Shown here: positions 1-7,354 of the stretch, one piece after another
Numbering within the stretch: the first letter of the stretch is position 1
How the letters are laid out: every line of letters starts with the position of its first letter
Virus record (IMG/VR): IMGVR_UViG_3300022925_002539
Span: 37,580-101,579 of that record
Length of the DNA: 64,000 nucleotides
Direction: 5' to 3' (one strand)
Origin: a virus
Notes under the pieces: model-generated
What the model was told of the DNA's origin: nothing
What the model saw: only the letters and a program-made list of their open reading frames with translations
Databases searched by the model: none
Made by a program: the position numbers and the translations under genes

Positions 1-78
1 AAAAGACATCAGAAGAGTAAGTTTCATAGAGGCAATGAAACTGTATTAAATTATGTTAAAACAGTTGACAAAGCATAA
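1..78 (+). CDS. C-terminal fragment of an upstream gene (truncated by window edge)
   Basis: Frame 1 is open from the window edge and ends with TAA at 76-78. It encodes 25 residues, basic and His-containing, ending VDKA. No family is recognisable from so short a tail. The reading frame fits the dense gene packing, but it cannot be distinguished from a chance open stretch with certainty. Confidence 0.45.
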   Translation, partial: KRHQKSKFHRGNETVLNYVKTVDKA

Positions 79-92
79 TAAGACACTACTAT
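65..92 (+). promoter_or_regulatory. sigma70-like promoter
   Basis: TTGACA at 65-70 and TACTAT at 87-92, spacer 16. It lies over the end of the upstream fragment and about 30 bp before the start of the next gene at 123. The same arrangement, a TTGACA overlapping a stop codon, recurs at 416 and 38839. Confidence 0.55.
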
Positions 93-122
93 TAAACTTT
101 AACAAACCTAAAGGAAAATAAA

Positions 123-419
123 ATGGGACAAATTCTAGATCTTTTTGAAAACGACAACAACTCTACAGGTGTTAAACAAATTAGTATGCCAGCTTACCAA
201 ACAAGTGACGGGAAAATCTTTTATACAAAAGGAGAAGCAGAAGATTATGAAGCTAGTGAACAACTAATCAAAGATCTTGTTAACAACTATCAAACATGGA
301 ATAATCCAAATCAAGTTGGCGGATGGACTCTACGAGGTATGGGAGACGAATTTGTAAGAGCAGATTGTAATACTTTAGAAATATACACTCGTTATATTGT
401 TTCGCAAATAAAAGGTTGA
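123..419 (+). CDS. hypothetical acidic phage protein, 98 aa
   Basis: The ATG follows AAAGGAAAATAAA, a good ribosome binding site. The product is acidic and soluble, with no signal peptide or membrane segment. It contains a stretch around residues 24-45 (YQTSDGKIFYTKGEAEDYE) of the kind found in small phage proteins where a conserved residue block introduces an element marked in data fields; I do not recognise a family. Its stop codon overlaps the next promoter's -35 box. Probably an early gene. Confidence 0.7.
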   Translation: MGQILDLFENDNNSTGVKQISMPAYQTSDGKIFYTKGEAEDYEASEQLIKDLVNNYQTWNNPNQVGGWTLRGMGDEFVRADCNTLEIYTRYIVSQIKG

Positions 420-443
420 CAAAACATAAAAAGGTGCTATAGT
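416..443 (+). promoter_or_regulatory. sigma70-like promoter
   Basis: TTGACA at 416-421 and TATAGT at 438-443 with a 16-bp spacer; the upstream TGC gives a partial extended -10. It drives the HAD phosphatase gene at 472. The -35 box overlaps the stop codon of the preceding gene. Confidence 0.65.
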
Positions 444-471
444 AATAATATAGTTAGAAAACGGAGAGAAG

Positions 472-1053
472 ATGAAAAAGACGATAGTTGTAGATTGTGA
501 TGGAGTAATATGTAATTGGGAATATGCCTTTGATATTTTTATGGCAGAACTTGGATTTAAGAGAGTAAAAGATAGTAATTTAATTTACAACATTGGTGAA
601 AGATACGGTGTAGATAAAACACAAGGTAAGAAACTTATTAAACAGTTTAATGAAAGTGCAGCAATTGGTTACCTTCCTCCACTTAGAGATGCAGTACAAT
701 ATGTTACAAAGATGGCTGAAGAAGGTTGGGACTTTCATTGTGTTACAAGTTTGTCAACAAACAAATATGCACAGAAACTAAGGAAGATGAACTTAGCAAA
801 ACTTTTTGGAAAAGATACATTCAGTGTTGTAACTTGTATAGGCACTGGTGCAGATAAAGATGATGCACTTTCAGTTTACAAAGACAGTGGTTACTTTTGG
901 GTAGAAGATAAGCCTGAGAATTGTTTAGCAGGATTAAAGCAAGGAATGAAACCGTTGCTAATGGAGCATGGTTTTAATATGCATGATAAAGACTTTCCAT
1001 TAATGAAAAATTGGAAAGATATATACAACTATGTAAATAAGAACTTAGTATAA
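472..1053 (+). CDS. HAD-superfamily phosphatase, 5'(3')-deoxyribonucleotidase-like
   Basis: This 193-aa protein opens with the HAD motif I, VVDCDGVICNW, giving nucleophile D8 and acid/base D10. A later WVEDKPEN segment (D146) fits motif IV, which holds Mg2+. The size and motif I resemble NT5C-type 5'(3')-nucleotidases, which dephosphorylate deoxynucleoside monophosphates; the exact substrate is inferred. Start ATG lies 7 nt after GGAGAG. The gene has its own promoter and is followed 10 nt later by a small membrane protein gene. A role in nucleotide pool control during infection is likely. Confidence 0.75.
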   Translation: MKKTIVVDCDGVICNWEYAFDIFMAELGFKRVKDSNLIYNIGERYGVDKTQGKKLIKQFNESAAIGYLPPLRDAVQYVTKMAEEGWDFHCVTSLSTNKYAQKLRKMNLAKLFGKDTFSVVTCIGTGADKDDALSVYKDSGYFWVEDKPENCLAGLKQGMKPLLMEHGFNMHDKDFPLMKNWKDIYNYVNKNLV

Positions 1054-1063
1054 GGAATACATT

Positions 1064-1423
1064 ATGAACAAATTTATTGCAGACTGTTGGAATGCAGTGA
1101 TGAATGATAAACGTAATCCACTGGCTAATATTCCTGATCTAAACACTAGACACATGGTAATGCAGGTATTAGCATGGATGTGGTGTATTATTTTTTCAAT
1201 GAGTATAGGTAGTATTACAGTGTTTGCATACAGTGCAGTTGCTCATAGTCTACTGCTTGCAGGAATAGTAATCACAGTGGGCACGTTTGAATTAGCCAAA
1301 AGACGTCCTACATTCTTTTTAGATAAAAGGTACCATACACCTAGCAGAAGCAGAGGCTATATGTGGGTAAACGGTAAAAAAGTCATACTGGATAAAAATG
1401 ATCCAGGTGGCGAACACGAATAA
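1064..1423 (+). CDS. small two-helix membrane protein
   Basis: A 119-aa product with two adjacent hydrophobic segments at about residues 31-55 and 58-78, followed by a basic C-terminal tail (KRRPTFF, RYHTPSRSRGYMW) that should face the cytoplasm. The start codon follows AAGGAATACATT. No family is recognised. It lies in the same transcription unit as the HAD phosphatase and just before tRNA-Arg. Host membrane modification is possible, but nothing in the sequence shows it directly. Confidence 0.65.
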   Translation: MNKFIADCWNAVMNDKRNPLANIPDLNTRHMVMQVLAWMWCIIFSMSIGSITVFAYSAVAHSLLLAGIVITVGTFELAKRRPTFFLDKRYHTPSRSRGYMWVNGKKVILDKNDPGGEHE

Positions 1424-1429
1424 AATTTA

Positions 1430-1506
1430 GCACCAGTAGCTCAGCTGGATAGAGCATCGGTCTACGAAACCGAGGGTCGGAGGTTCGAATCCTTCCTGGT
1501 GCACCA
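1430..1506 (+). tRNA. tRNA-Arg (anticodon ACG)
   Basis: A complete 77-nt cloverleaf: acceptor GCACCAG/CTGGTGC, D stem GCTC/GAGC, anticodon stem TCGGT/ACCGA with loop CTACGAA (U33, anticodon ACG), T stem GGAGG/CCTTC with one G-U pair and loop TTCGAAT, and an encoded 3' CCA. ACG would be edited to ICG by host TadA and read CGU/CGC/CGA. CGT is a common Arg codon in the phage genes around it, so this tRNA may support phage codon use. Confidence 0.95.
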
Positions 1507-1513
1507 ATTTTTC

Positions 1514-2044
1514 TTATTCTAAAAACCCATTAGGTGCACGGAATAATGCTATTAAAGGACATGTAATAACAACACCATCATCGCCACCCCAAACGATAAT
1601 ATCATAAAAATCCCCAGAACTTTCGTTCCAGTCTGCAGGAATTTGATCTCCTGTAACATTAGTTGGTATAGTTCTTCCCTGAAAATTATCATAATTTGTA
1701 AAATCAGTAACTGTAACATCAGTTGTCCCATTATATGCTTTAAAAATTCCATCTGTGTCTTTAGTAATATATCTTATACCATTTATATGTACATTTCTAT
1801 CAGTATCTGAATCTACATAATAATCATTTACTAAAACTACTTTAATAGTACATGTCACACTTCCATCACTATTAGGATCAGGTAGTCCTGTAGCATCAAA
1901 AGAAACAATACTTGGTGTATCACGTGATTCAGCAGAAACTTCTGCTTCTGTTAATATTTGAGTATCATTTACGAAGACATTTATTTTAGCATTTTCGCTG
2001 CCTTCTTTATCTTGCCAACACCTTAGTGCAAATTTATAATCCAT
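1514..2044 (-). CDS. putative beta-rich carbohydrate-binding-like phage protein
   Basis: A 176-aa acidic protein with alternating beta-type segments. The opening lines (residues ~15-60: NAKINVFVND, then an acidic loop and a DATGLPDPNSDGS segment) resemble small xylan-binding-type CBM sandwiches found in phage tail-fibre and virion accessory proteins; this is a weak fold-level impression. The start ATG follows CCGGAGACTTAATTC, and a late-type promoter box lies upstream within the end of phoH. It is encoded convergently to tRNA-Arg, only 7 bp away. Two other small proteins, at 19517 and 25811, have a similar look. Confidence 0.55.
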   Translation of the reverse strand: MDYKFALRCWQDKEGSENAKINVFVNDTQILTEAEVSAESRDTPSIVSFDATGLPDPNSDGSVTCTIKVVLVNDYYVDSDTDRNVHINGIRYITKDTDGIFKAYNGTTDVTVTDFTNYDNFQGRTIPTNVTGDQIPADWNESSGDFYDIIVWGGDDGVVITCPLIALFRAPNGFLE

Positions 2045-2081
2045 GAATTAAGTCTCCGGTTTTAAAAATGTTATAACACCA

Positions 2082-2825
2082 TTATTTATCGCCGTAGATG
2101 TCTAAAACTTCTGCAACTGCAGGATGTCTTTCGATATCTTCGTGATCAAATTTACTTACAGATATATATTCACTGTCTAAATAAGCATCGTATAACTTTT
2201 GAAAATCTAATAAGCCATTTTCATACTCTTTACGATCTGTTTGTGCTATATCACCTGTAACAACCATTCTACTGTCATCACCTATACGAGTGAGTAACAT
2301 CTTCATTTGACTAGGTGTAGCATTTTGCATCTCGTCTGCGATAACAAATGCATTTTTAAATGTACGTCCTCTCATAAAAGCAAGTGGACTAACTTCTATT
2401 ATACCCTCTGTAATCATAGTTTGTATTTGTTTTGCAGTATAATATTCTCTTACTACATCAAATATAGGCTTTGTCCAGGGTTCCATTTTTGCATTTAAAT
2501 CGCCAGGTAAAAATCCGTGTTTTTCATCATCTACACCAACTGCAGGTCTCGTAATAATTAACCTATCTATAGTCTGCTCTTTTAGTGCTTTCACTGCCGC
2601 CAACACTGCTAACATTGTCTTACCTGTACCAGCAGGTCCTGTAGCAAATATAATTGTTTGCGTCGGATCTAATAGTTTTTGTATGTAATCTTTTTGATTT
2701 GGGTTGCGACCATGTATATGGACTTGTTTTTGTTTTTGTGCTTGTGGTAGGTAGTGAACGTTATTATTGATGTATTCAGCATGAGTTTCGTGTCTATGTC
2801 TCTGCTTACGGTTTTTTCTAGCCAT
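2082..2825 (-). CDS. phoH: PhoH-like P-loop ATPase
   Basis: This 247-aa protein carries a Walker A motif GPAGTGKT, a Walker B-type segment FVIADEMQN and the PhoH-typical TRPAVGVDDEKHGFLPGD block. PhoH proteins are cytoplasmic ATPases of the helicase-related P-loop class, very common in marine myoviruses; their exact role in infection is unsettled. The N-terminus is basic and His-rich (KNRKQRHRHETHAEY). The start codon follows AGGAGATAGCAAATAA on the minus strand. It forms the upstream member of a two-gene minus-strand unit and is divergent from the gene at 2982. Confidence 0.93.
   Translation of the reverse strand: MARKNRKQRHRHETHAEYINNNVHYLPQAQKQKQVHIHGRNPNQKDYIQKLLDPTQTIIFATGPAGTGKTMLAVLAAVKALKEQTIDRLIITRPAVGVDDEKHGFLPGDLNAKMEPWTKPIFDVVREYYTAKQIQTMITEGIIEVSPLAFMRGRTFKNAFVIADEMQNATPSQMKMLLTRIGDDSRMVVTGDIAQTDRKEYENGLLDFQKLYDAYLDSEYISVSKFDHEDIERHPAVAEVLDIYGDK
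2083..2090 (-). promoter_or_regulatory. T4-late-type promoter box GATAAATA
   Basis: On the minus strand GATAAATA occupies 2090-2083. With T4 late geometry (box -13 to -6) transcription would begin near 2077, giving a 33-nt leader with a GGAG ribosome site before the gene starting at 2044. The box overlaps the phoH stop codon. Confidence 0.45.
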
Positions 2826-2981
2826 TTATTTGCTATCTCCTGTTAATGTTATAGAGAAGCAAATTTTTTAATTGATTCATGAAGACTCTTGCCTCCCTTT
2901 CCTAACTGTATTTAAATCACACTATTAGTAGATATAATACCATATATTAGTTATATACGTATATAATGGATAAATAATTTT
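2826..2981. promoter_or_regulatory. divergent intergenic region between phoH and the gene at 2982
   Basis: 156 bp with no gene. It holds the phoH ribosome site (AGGAGA on the minus strand), a TATAAT at 2933-2938 without a clear -35, a TTTAAATA on the minus strand at 2916-2909, and GATAAATA at 2969-2976 next to the plus-strand start. Assignment of individual promoters is tentative. Confidence 0.4.
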
Positions 2982-2984
2982 ATG
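2971..2984 (+). promoter_or_regulatory. late-type box placed for a leaderless start
   Basis: TAAATA at 2971-2976, then 5 nt, then ATG at 2982. In T4 late promoters the box ends at -6, so +1 would be the A of the ATG. No convincing Shine-Dalgarno sequence precedes this start. The same spacing occurs at 13074 and 29642. Confidence 0.45.
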
Positions 2985-3515
2985 CTTCCAGAATTAATAT
3001 TTTTTACAGGTGTGCCAGGCAGTCGTTGGAGTGGTATTGCACAGGAGATCAAACAAGACCCAGCTTACGATACAACAGACAGAGCGCCACATAGAGTTTA
3101 TACACACAATAAATTCTCAGGACATCGAGATGCTTATTTTGGCACAGGCATGGAGTTTGATTGTAGTTTATTTGCAAGCAACCTATATGCACCTTTTTCA
3201 GGTACAGGTACTAAATTACTAATGAGTCATGAGTGGCCATATTATTTTTCAGAAATACAATATCAATATCCAGATGCTTGGATACAACTAATATATAGAG
3301 CAGACCAACCTAGTATGGATTGGTGGTTACAAGCCGGAGGTTTTACAATTACATATCCTAACTATGAATGGTATGAAAATATAGATACTATGTGGGAAAG
3401 AATATGTGAACAAAATCAACTTATACTTGACTTTGCTCAGAAACATAAGTTACAATGGAAACAACATCATAAACACAGTGATATTTTCATTACTACATAT
3501 AAAGGTAAACCATGA
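2982..3515 (+). CDS. P-loop sulfotransferase-like protein
   Basis: This 177-aa protein begins with LIFFTGVPGSRWSGIAQEI, a phosphate-binding-loop-like segment of the kind seen at the N-terminus of sulfotransferase-family proteins (5' PAPS-binding loop). The rest is rich in aromatic residues and has no clear second motif. It overlaps the following methyltransferase start by 4 bp. If a sulfotransferase, it would sulfate a glycan or small molecule; this remains inference. Its start lacks a ribosome site and sits 5 nt after a late-type box. Confidence 0.5.
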   Translation: MLPELIFFTGVPGSRWSGIAQEIKQDPAYDTTDRAPHRVYTHNKFSGHRDAYFGTGMEFDCSLFASNLYAPFSGTGTKLLMSHEWPYYFSEIQYQYPDAWIQLIYRADQPSMDWWLQAGGFTITYPNYEWYENIDTMWERICEQNQLILDFAQKHKLQWKQHHKHSDIFITTYKGKP

Positions 3516-4195
3516 ATCATAAAATCCTTAACAAACTAGAACAGATGATACACGTATCACCTCAACTTCTACGAAATCCAAATACCATGCGTCAAGCAAT
3601 ACAGGCCACATTTAATGTAACTGTAGAAGATGTTGAGTACGAAAACATTGGACAACTAGTAGATAGAATTGATGATAAAGTGTTGGGACATTATTTTGCC
3701 AATGTTTGGCAAGGAGAAATGTCAAAATACAAATACAGTGGTCCAGCACTAATAGATGAAATAAACAAACTGAAACCAAGACATGTTCTAGATATTGGAT
3801 GTGGATACCATGAGTTCAAAGGCAAGATAGACAATATTATAGGGATTGATCCATATAATGATCGTGCTGATTTACAAATCAAACTATTAGATTACTATCC
3901 AGAAGAACGTTTTGATGCAATACTAGCACTAGGAAGTATAAATTTTGGTAGTACAGATAAAATATTTGCTGAGCTAGAACATGCAGTGAGTTTGTGCAAT
4001 CCAGGTGCAGTACTATTCTTTAGAGCAAATCCAGGACTGCCACATGATAAAACAGAATCAAACTGGATTAGTTTTTATCCCTGGGACGCCAACTTTGTAG
4101 TAAATTGTGCTAATCAACTAGGTGTAGACATATTGGATCTACGTACAGACAGTCATAAAAATCGACTGTACTTCGTTTGGAGGACAAAACAGTAA
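3512..4195 (+). CDS. SAM-dependent methyltransferase
   Basis: A 227-aa protein. Residues ~92-100 contain HVLDIGCGY, the Rossmann-fold motif I that binds S-adenosylmethionine, followed by an acidic strand end (IIGIDPY) and RFDAILALGSINF as motif II/III. The substrate is unknown. An N-terminal helical region of about 80 residues precedes the domain. The start overlaps the previous gene by 4 bp and the stop overlaps the next start (TAATG), indicating translational coupling. Confidence 0.78.
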   Translation: MNHKILNKLEQMIHVSPQLLRNPNTMRQAIQATFNVTVEDVEYENIGQLVDRIDDKVLGHYFANVWQGEMSKYKYSGPALIDEINKLKPRHVLDIGCGYHEFKGKIDNIIGIDPYNDRADLQIKLLDYYPEERFDAILALGSINFGSTDKIFAELEHAVSLCNPGAVLFFRANPGLPHDKTESNWISFYPWDANFVVNCANQLGVDILDLRTDSHKNRLYFVWRTKQ

Positions 4196-4545
4196 TGAAG
4201 TGGGAAATATTCCAAAAGAAATATACAAACGTAGGCTTATCCCCAGATGATAGACTATGGGAATATGATGCAGATGGATCACAAATTTATCAACTAAAAT
4301 GTGGATTTGGGTTAAAAACACTATGGGACGGTGGTCGTGCTTATTGGGAAAAAGATTTTGCACAAAAATGGAAAGATGCAAATGAACTATACTTTGCAGT
4401 AAAAGGACAACTTATACCTGATAGTTGGAGCCAAAAAGACGTAGATAGAATGGTTGATAATTATACCGCAAGACTTTGGGGAAACTGTGAACGTTTACCT
4501 CGTACTTCAGAAAAGTTTGAATCTGTCTGGAAAGAACATAAATAA
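4195..4545 (+). CDS. hypothetical protein, 116 aa
   Basis: The ATG at 4195 is chosen over an in-frame TTG at 4177 because GGAGG (4179-4183) lies 11 nt upstream and the ATG overlaps the preceding stop as TAATG. The product is soluble and Trp-rich (nine Trp in 116 residues), with DDRLWEYDADGSQIYQLKCG near its N-terminus. I do not recognise a family. It is the last gene before the tctA leader, and its final codons form part of a late-type promoter box. Confidence 0.65.
   Translation: MKWEIFQKKYTNVGLSPDDRLWEYDADGSQIYQLKCGFGLKTLWDGGRAYWEKDFAQKWKDANELYFAVKGQLIPDSWSQKDVDRMVDNYTARLWGNCERLPRTSEKFESVWKEHK
4538..4545 (+). promoter_or_regulatory. late-type promoter box CATAAATA for the tct operon
   Basis: CATAAATA at 4538-4545 includes the stop codon of the preceding gene. 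T4 late geometry predicts transcription starting near 4551, immediately before the first paired element (4553) of the structured tctA leader. The coincidence of predicted start and RNA structure supports both calls. Confidence 0.5.
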
Positions 4546-4550
4546 AAACA

Positions 4551-4643
4551 TACTACAACTAACGCTCGAATGTAAAGAAGTTCAGTTGTAGACTCCCGGA
4601 AATTTTTAAGGCACATTCGCATGTATGCGACTGTGGATTCTCT
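4551..4643 (+). promoter_or_regulatory. structured 5' leader of tctA with pseudoknot and competing hairpin
   Basis: About 93 nt. CTACAACT (4553-4560) pairs with AGTTGTAG (4584-4591). The loop between them carries CGAATGT (4567-4573), fully complementary to ACATTCG (4613-4619) downstream, which makes an H-type pseudoknot. The downstream strand also belongs to a competing hairpin: TCGCA-TGTA-TGCGA (4617-4630) flanked by CACA (4612-4615) and TGTG (4632-4635). That longer hairpin would tie up the weak GGA ribosome site at 4635-4637, six nt before the tctA ATG. This is the layout of a translational riboswitch or similar element; the ligand is unknown and no known class is matched with confidence. 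Confidence 0.6.
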
Positions 4644-6074
4644 ATGATTGAAATGATTACAGCTTTAATGGCTGGCGTACTATATGGATTACTAATAGGC
4701 ATAATACCTAGTGCAGGTGCTACTACAGGTTTGGTTGCACTGTTTGGTTTTATCAGTTACTTTGTTCATGAACCATATTTAGGTGTAGTATTCTTAATGG
4801 CAGTGGTTGCTGCTAGTACCACAGGCGATAGTTTTACTTCAATATTGTTAGGAATACCAGGAGCAAACAGTGCCGCTGCTACTATGGTAGATGGCTTTCC
4901 ACTTGCACAACAAGGCAGAGCAAGTTATGCAATCAGTGCCGCCGTTACCACTTCAACAGTAAATGGTTTAATTTGGGGTTGTTTAGTGTTCTTATTATTA
5001 CCTTGGTATACAAACTTATTGATGATTATTGGTGTACCTGAACTTTGGGCATTTACTGTACTTGCACTAGCAACAGTTGGATTTATAAGTACAAAATTTT
5101 GGTTCCGTAGTTTGTGTGCAATTTGTATTGGTATATTTTTAGGCATGGTAGGAGTTAACCCAGAAACAAATGAGCCACGTTTTACTGGTAGTTGGTTTTA
5201 TTTAGAAGATGGTATACAACTTATGCCAGTAGTTGCAGGACTATTTGCTATTCCAGAATTAATTAAAGGACTGTTCAATAGAACTAAGACTGCCACTATT
5301 GTAAAAAGCGAATTAACAGAAGGTGTCAAAGAATTTTGGCGTAATCGTTGGTTAGGACTACGAGGCGGTTTTATTGGTGCTTTTATAGGTTTACTGCCTG
5401 GACTAGGAGGTGCTATGGCAGATTGGATGGCATACGGAAGTGCAGTCGCTAGTAATCCAAATGAACGTTTTGGTAACGGCAATATTAAAGGTGTTATAGG
5501 ACCAGAAGGTGCTAATAATGCACAGAAAGCAACAAGTATGATTCCAACAGTTTTATTTGGTATACCAGGTGCACCGTTTGCGGCAGTTTTAATGAGTTTG
5601 TTTATGTATCTAAATTTTGAATTAGGCACACCAGATTTAGCCTACGACACAGAATTTTTTACAAGTATGACATTTGGCTTTTTAAGTGCAACAGTTATAG
5701 TTGCAATATTGTGTATATTTTTAATAAAGCCAATTAGTTATATTACCAGTGTCCCTTACAAATATTATTTTCCTATTTTACTAGCAGTAATTGTATGGAG
5801 TAGTATGCAGTATACAGGAGGCTGGGAAGATTTTGTAATGTTAGCTGTATTTTCCTGCATAGGATTTGTTTGCAGACATTACAAATTTAGTAGACCTGCT
5901 CTACTAATAGGATTTATATTATCCGAAAAAATAGAAAAACTTTCCATACAGATGTTTGCTTTGTATGACATTGAAAGTTTAATTACAAGACCGATATTTA
6001 TGGTATTAGTTATTTTTATTATAGGTATCTTTGCATATAGTTTTATAAAGAAAGGAAAAATCGATTATGCGTAA
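4644..6074 (+). CDS. tctA: TctA-family large membrane subunit of a tripartite tricarboxylate transporter
   Basis: This 476-aa, strongly hydrophobic protein has the TctA hallmarks: GLLIGIIPSAGATTG near the N-terminus, a TTGDSFTSILLGIPG segment, and an internal repeat of this (GLLPGLGGAMADWM and VLFGIPGAPFAA) in the second half, as in the two-fold TctA architecture. About ten or more membrane segments are visible. TctA forms the sodium- or proton-coupled channel for carboxylates delivered by a periplasmic TctC protein. The family is usually about 500 aa, so it appears full length. tctC overlaps its end by 8 bp. A phage copy would be an auxiliary metabolic gene. Confidence 0.93.
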   Translation: MIEMITALMAGVLYGLLIGIIPSAGATTGLVALFGFISYFVHEPYLGVVFLMAVVAASTTGDSFTSILLGIPGANSAAATMVDGFPLAQQGRASYAISAAVTTSTVNGLIWGCLVFLLLPWYTNLLMIIGVPELWAFTVLALATVGFISTKFWFRSLCAICIGIFLGMVGVNPETNEPRFTGSWFYLEDGIQLMPVVAGLFAIPELIKGLFNRTKTATIVKSELTEGVKEFWRNRWLGLRGGFIGAFIGLLPGLGGAMADWMAYGSAVASNPNERFGNGNIKGVIGPEGANNAQKATSMIPTVLFGIPGAPFAAVLMSLFMYLNFELGTPDLAYDTEFFTSMTFGFLSATVIVAILCIFLIKPISYITSVPYKYYFPILLAVIVWSSMQYTGGWEDFVMLAVFSCIGFVCRHYKFSRPALLIGFILSEKIEKLSIQMFALYDIESLITRPIFMVLVIFIIGIFAYSFIKKGKIDYA

Positions 6075-7128
6075 ATTTTTAATTGCATTATTTTTAATGC
6101 TTAGTACACCAGCACTTGCTGATTATACAATGATAGTACCACAAAAGCCAGGAGGAGGTACAAGTGTGTGGGCACAGATCGTGGCTACAGAAATGGAAAA
6201 ATATTTAGATGAAAAGATTGTTATCAAACACATTAGAGGTGCTAGAGACATTCCTGGATTCAACAAGTTTCACAATGAACTCCAAAATGATCCAAAAACA
6301 ATAATGGTATCTCATGGTGGTAATGGTGTAAGTTTCTTAAACGAAAAGGTAGATTACAACTATGCCGACTATGAAAGTGTAGGATTAATGAATCTAAATA
6401 TTATTGTTGCATCACGTAAGGATCATAATCCATACGGTGGAAAGAAAACTGCTTTTGCTGCTGGTAGTGGAATGATTCCAGAAGGCATTGCAATGACATT
6501 ACTAAAGTGTGGAGCAGGACTTACTACAGAACAATACATTGACTGTTTCAAACGTAAAGTAAACTGGGTAAAAGGTATGTCAGGTGGCGAAAGACGTTTA
6601 GCATTTAAACGTGGCGAACTAGACGGTACTAGAGAAAATCCAGCTGCTTTTAAAAAACATGTTCAACCTACTATTGAACAAGGCGTTGCAGGATTATGGT
6701 TTCACCATGGGATACTACAAGCAGATGGTTCACATGCTGATGATCCAAATTATCCAGGATATCAAATGGAGCAATTATTCTATGCAGCAAATAGAACAAA
6801 ACCAGAAGGTGATTTATATGCCGCCTATAAACTTGTAAAAAGTTTCCGTGATGGTATGCAAAAAGCACTATGGGTTGGAAAAGGAAATCCAAATAAAGCG
6901 AAACTAATCGCAGCATTAAAACAAGTTGCTACAAATCCTGAAAGTGTCAGTGCAGTAGAAAAGAAAGTTGGCAAGTATCAATGGCTAATTGGCAATGCCG
7001 GTGATGCTCATAGAGATACACTGATGAAACTTATTACACCTGAAGCATTAAGTACACTTGTGAAGTTTAATAACGAAGCATTTGGAATTAAAGCTGTGTA
7101 TAAGGATACATTACTTGCCCAAAAATAA
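6067..7128 (+). CDS. tctC: TctC-family periplasmic substrate-binding protein
   Basis: 353 aa. An N-terminal signal peptide (basic MRKF, hydrophobic core, AxA-type cleavage at ALA-DY) sends it to the periplasm. The opening of the mature protein, MIVPQKPGGGTSVWAQIVATEME, matches the Bug/TctC P[NQ]xPGGGxD-type ligand loop with GGGTS. The body is the two-lobed binding-protein type. It should present a carboxylate to TctA. The ligand cannot be read from sequence. Translationally coupled to tctA, and its end overlaps a small membrane protein gene. Confidence 0.88.
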   Translation: MRKFLIALFLMLSTPALADYTMIVPQKPGGGTSVWAQIVATEMEKYLDEKIVIKHIRGARDIPGFNKFHNELQNDPKTIMVSHGGNGVSFLNEKVDYNYADYESVGLMNLNIIVASRKDHNPYGGKKTAFAAGSGMIPEGIAMTLLKCGAGLTTEQYIDCFKRKVNWVKGMSGGERRLAFKRGELDGTRENPAAFKKHVQPTIEQGVAGLWFHHGILQADGSHADDPNYPGYQMEQLFYAANRTKPEGDLYAAYKLVKSFRDGMQKALWVGKGNPNKAKLIAALKQVATNPESVSAVEKKVGKYQWLIGNAGDAHRDTLMKLITPEALSTLVKFNNEAFGIKAVYKDTLLAQK

Positions 7129-7354
7129 TAGTGGCATCGTAGTTTACGTTAAATATGCGAGTGCAGTGGTCATACTTATTGCTATGATACTGCATGTCGC
7201 AGGCGTAACTCCATGGAATAGCATACTGCAAATGATAGGTGCTAGTGGGTGGATTTATGTTGGTTTTAAATGGAATGAACGTGCAATTATTCTTAACTTT
7301 TTACCACAGTTTGCGATAATAGTTCCTATGTTAATTTGGATGTACTTATTATGA
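7115..7354 (+). CDS. small membrane protein in the tct operon, in the position of tctB
   Basis: 79 aa from a TTG at 7115, chosen because AAGGA (7101-7105) is well spaced; an in-frame ATG at 7082 lies deeper in tctC and has no such site. Two hydrophobic segments follow (about residues 12-30 and 55-78), separated by GASGWIYVGFKWNERA. Canonical TctB has about 150 residues and four membrane helices, so this is either a reduced partner or an unrelated small protein. It overlaps tctC by 14 bp and the next gene by 4 bp. Confidence 0.65.
   Translation: MPKNNSGIVVYVKYASAVVILIAMILHVAGVTPWNSILQMIGASGWIYVGFKWNERAIILNFLPQFAIIVPMLIWMYLL

Noticed and set aside
4177-4194. TTG 4177 as start of the gene at 4195
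   Set aside because: The TTG overlaps the GGAGG ribosome site itself; ATG 4195 overlaps the previous stop as TAATG and suits that site.
7082-7114. ATG 7082 as start of the small membrane protein after tctC
   Set aside because: It lies 47 bp inside tctC without a ribosome site; the TTG at 7115 has AAGGA at good distance.
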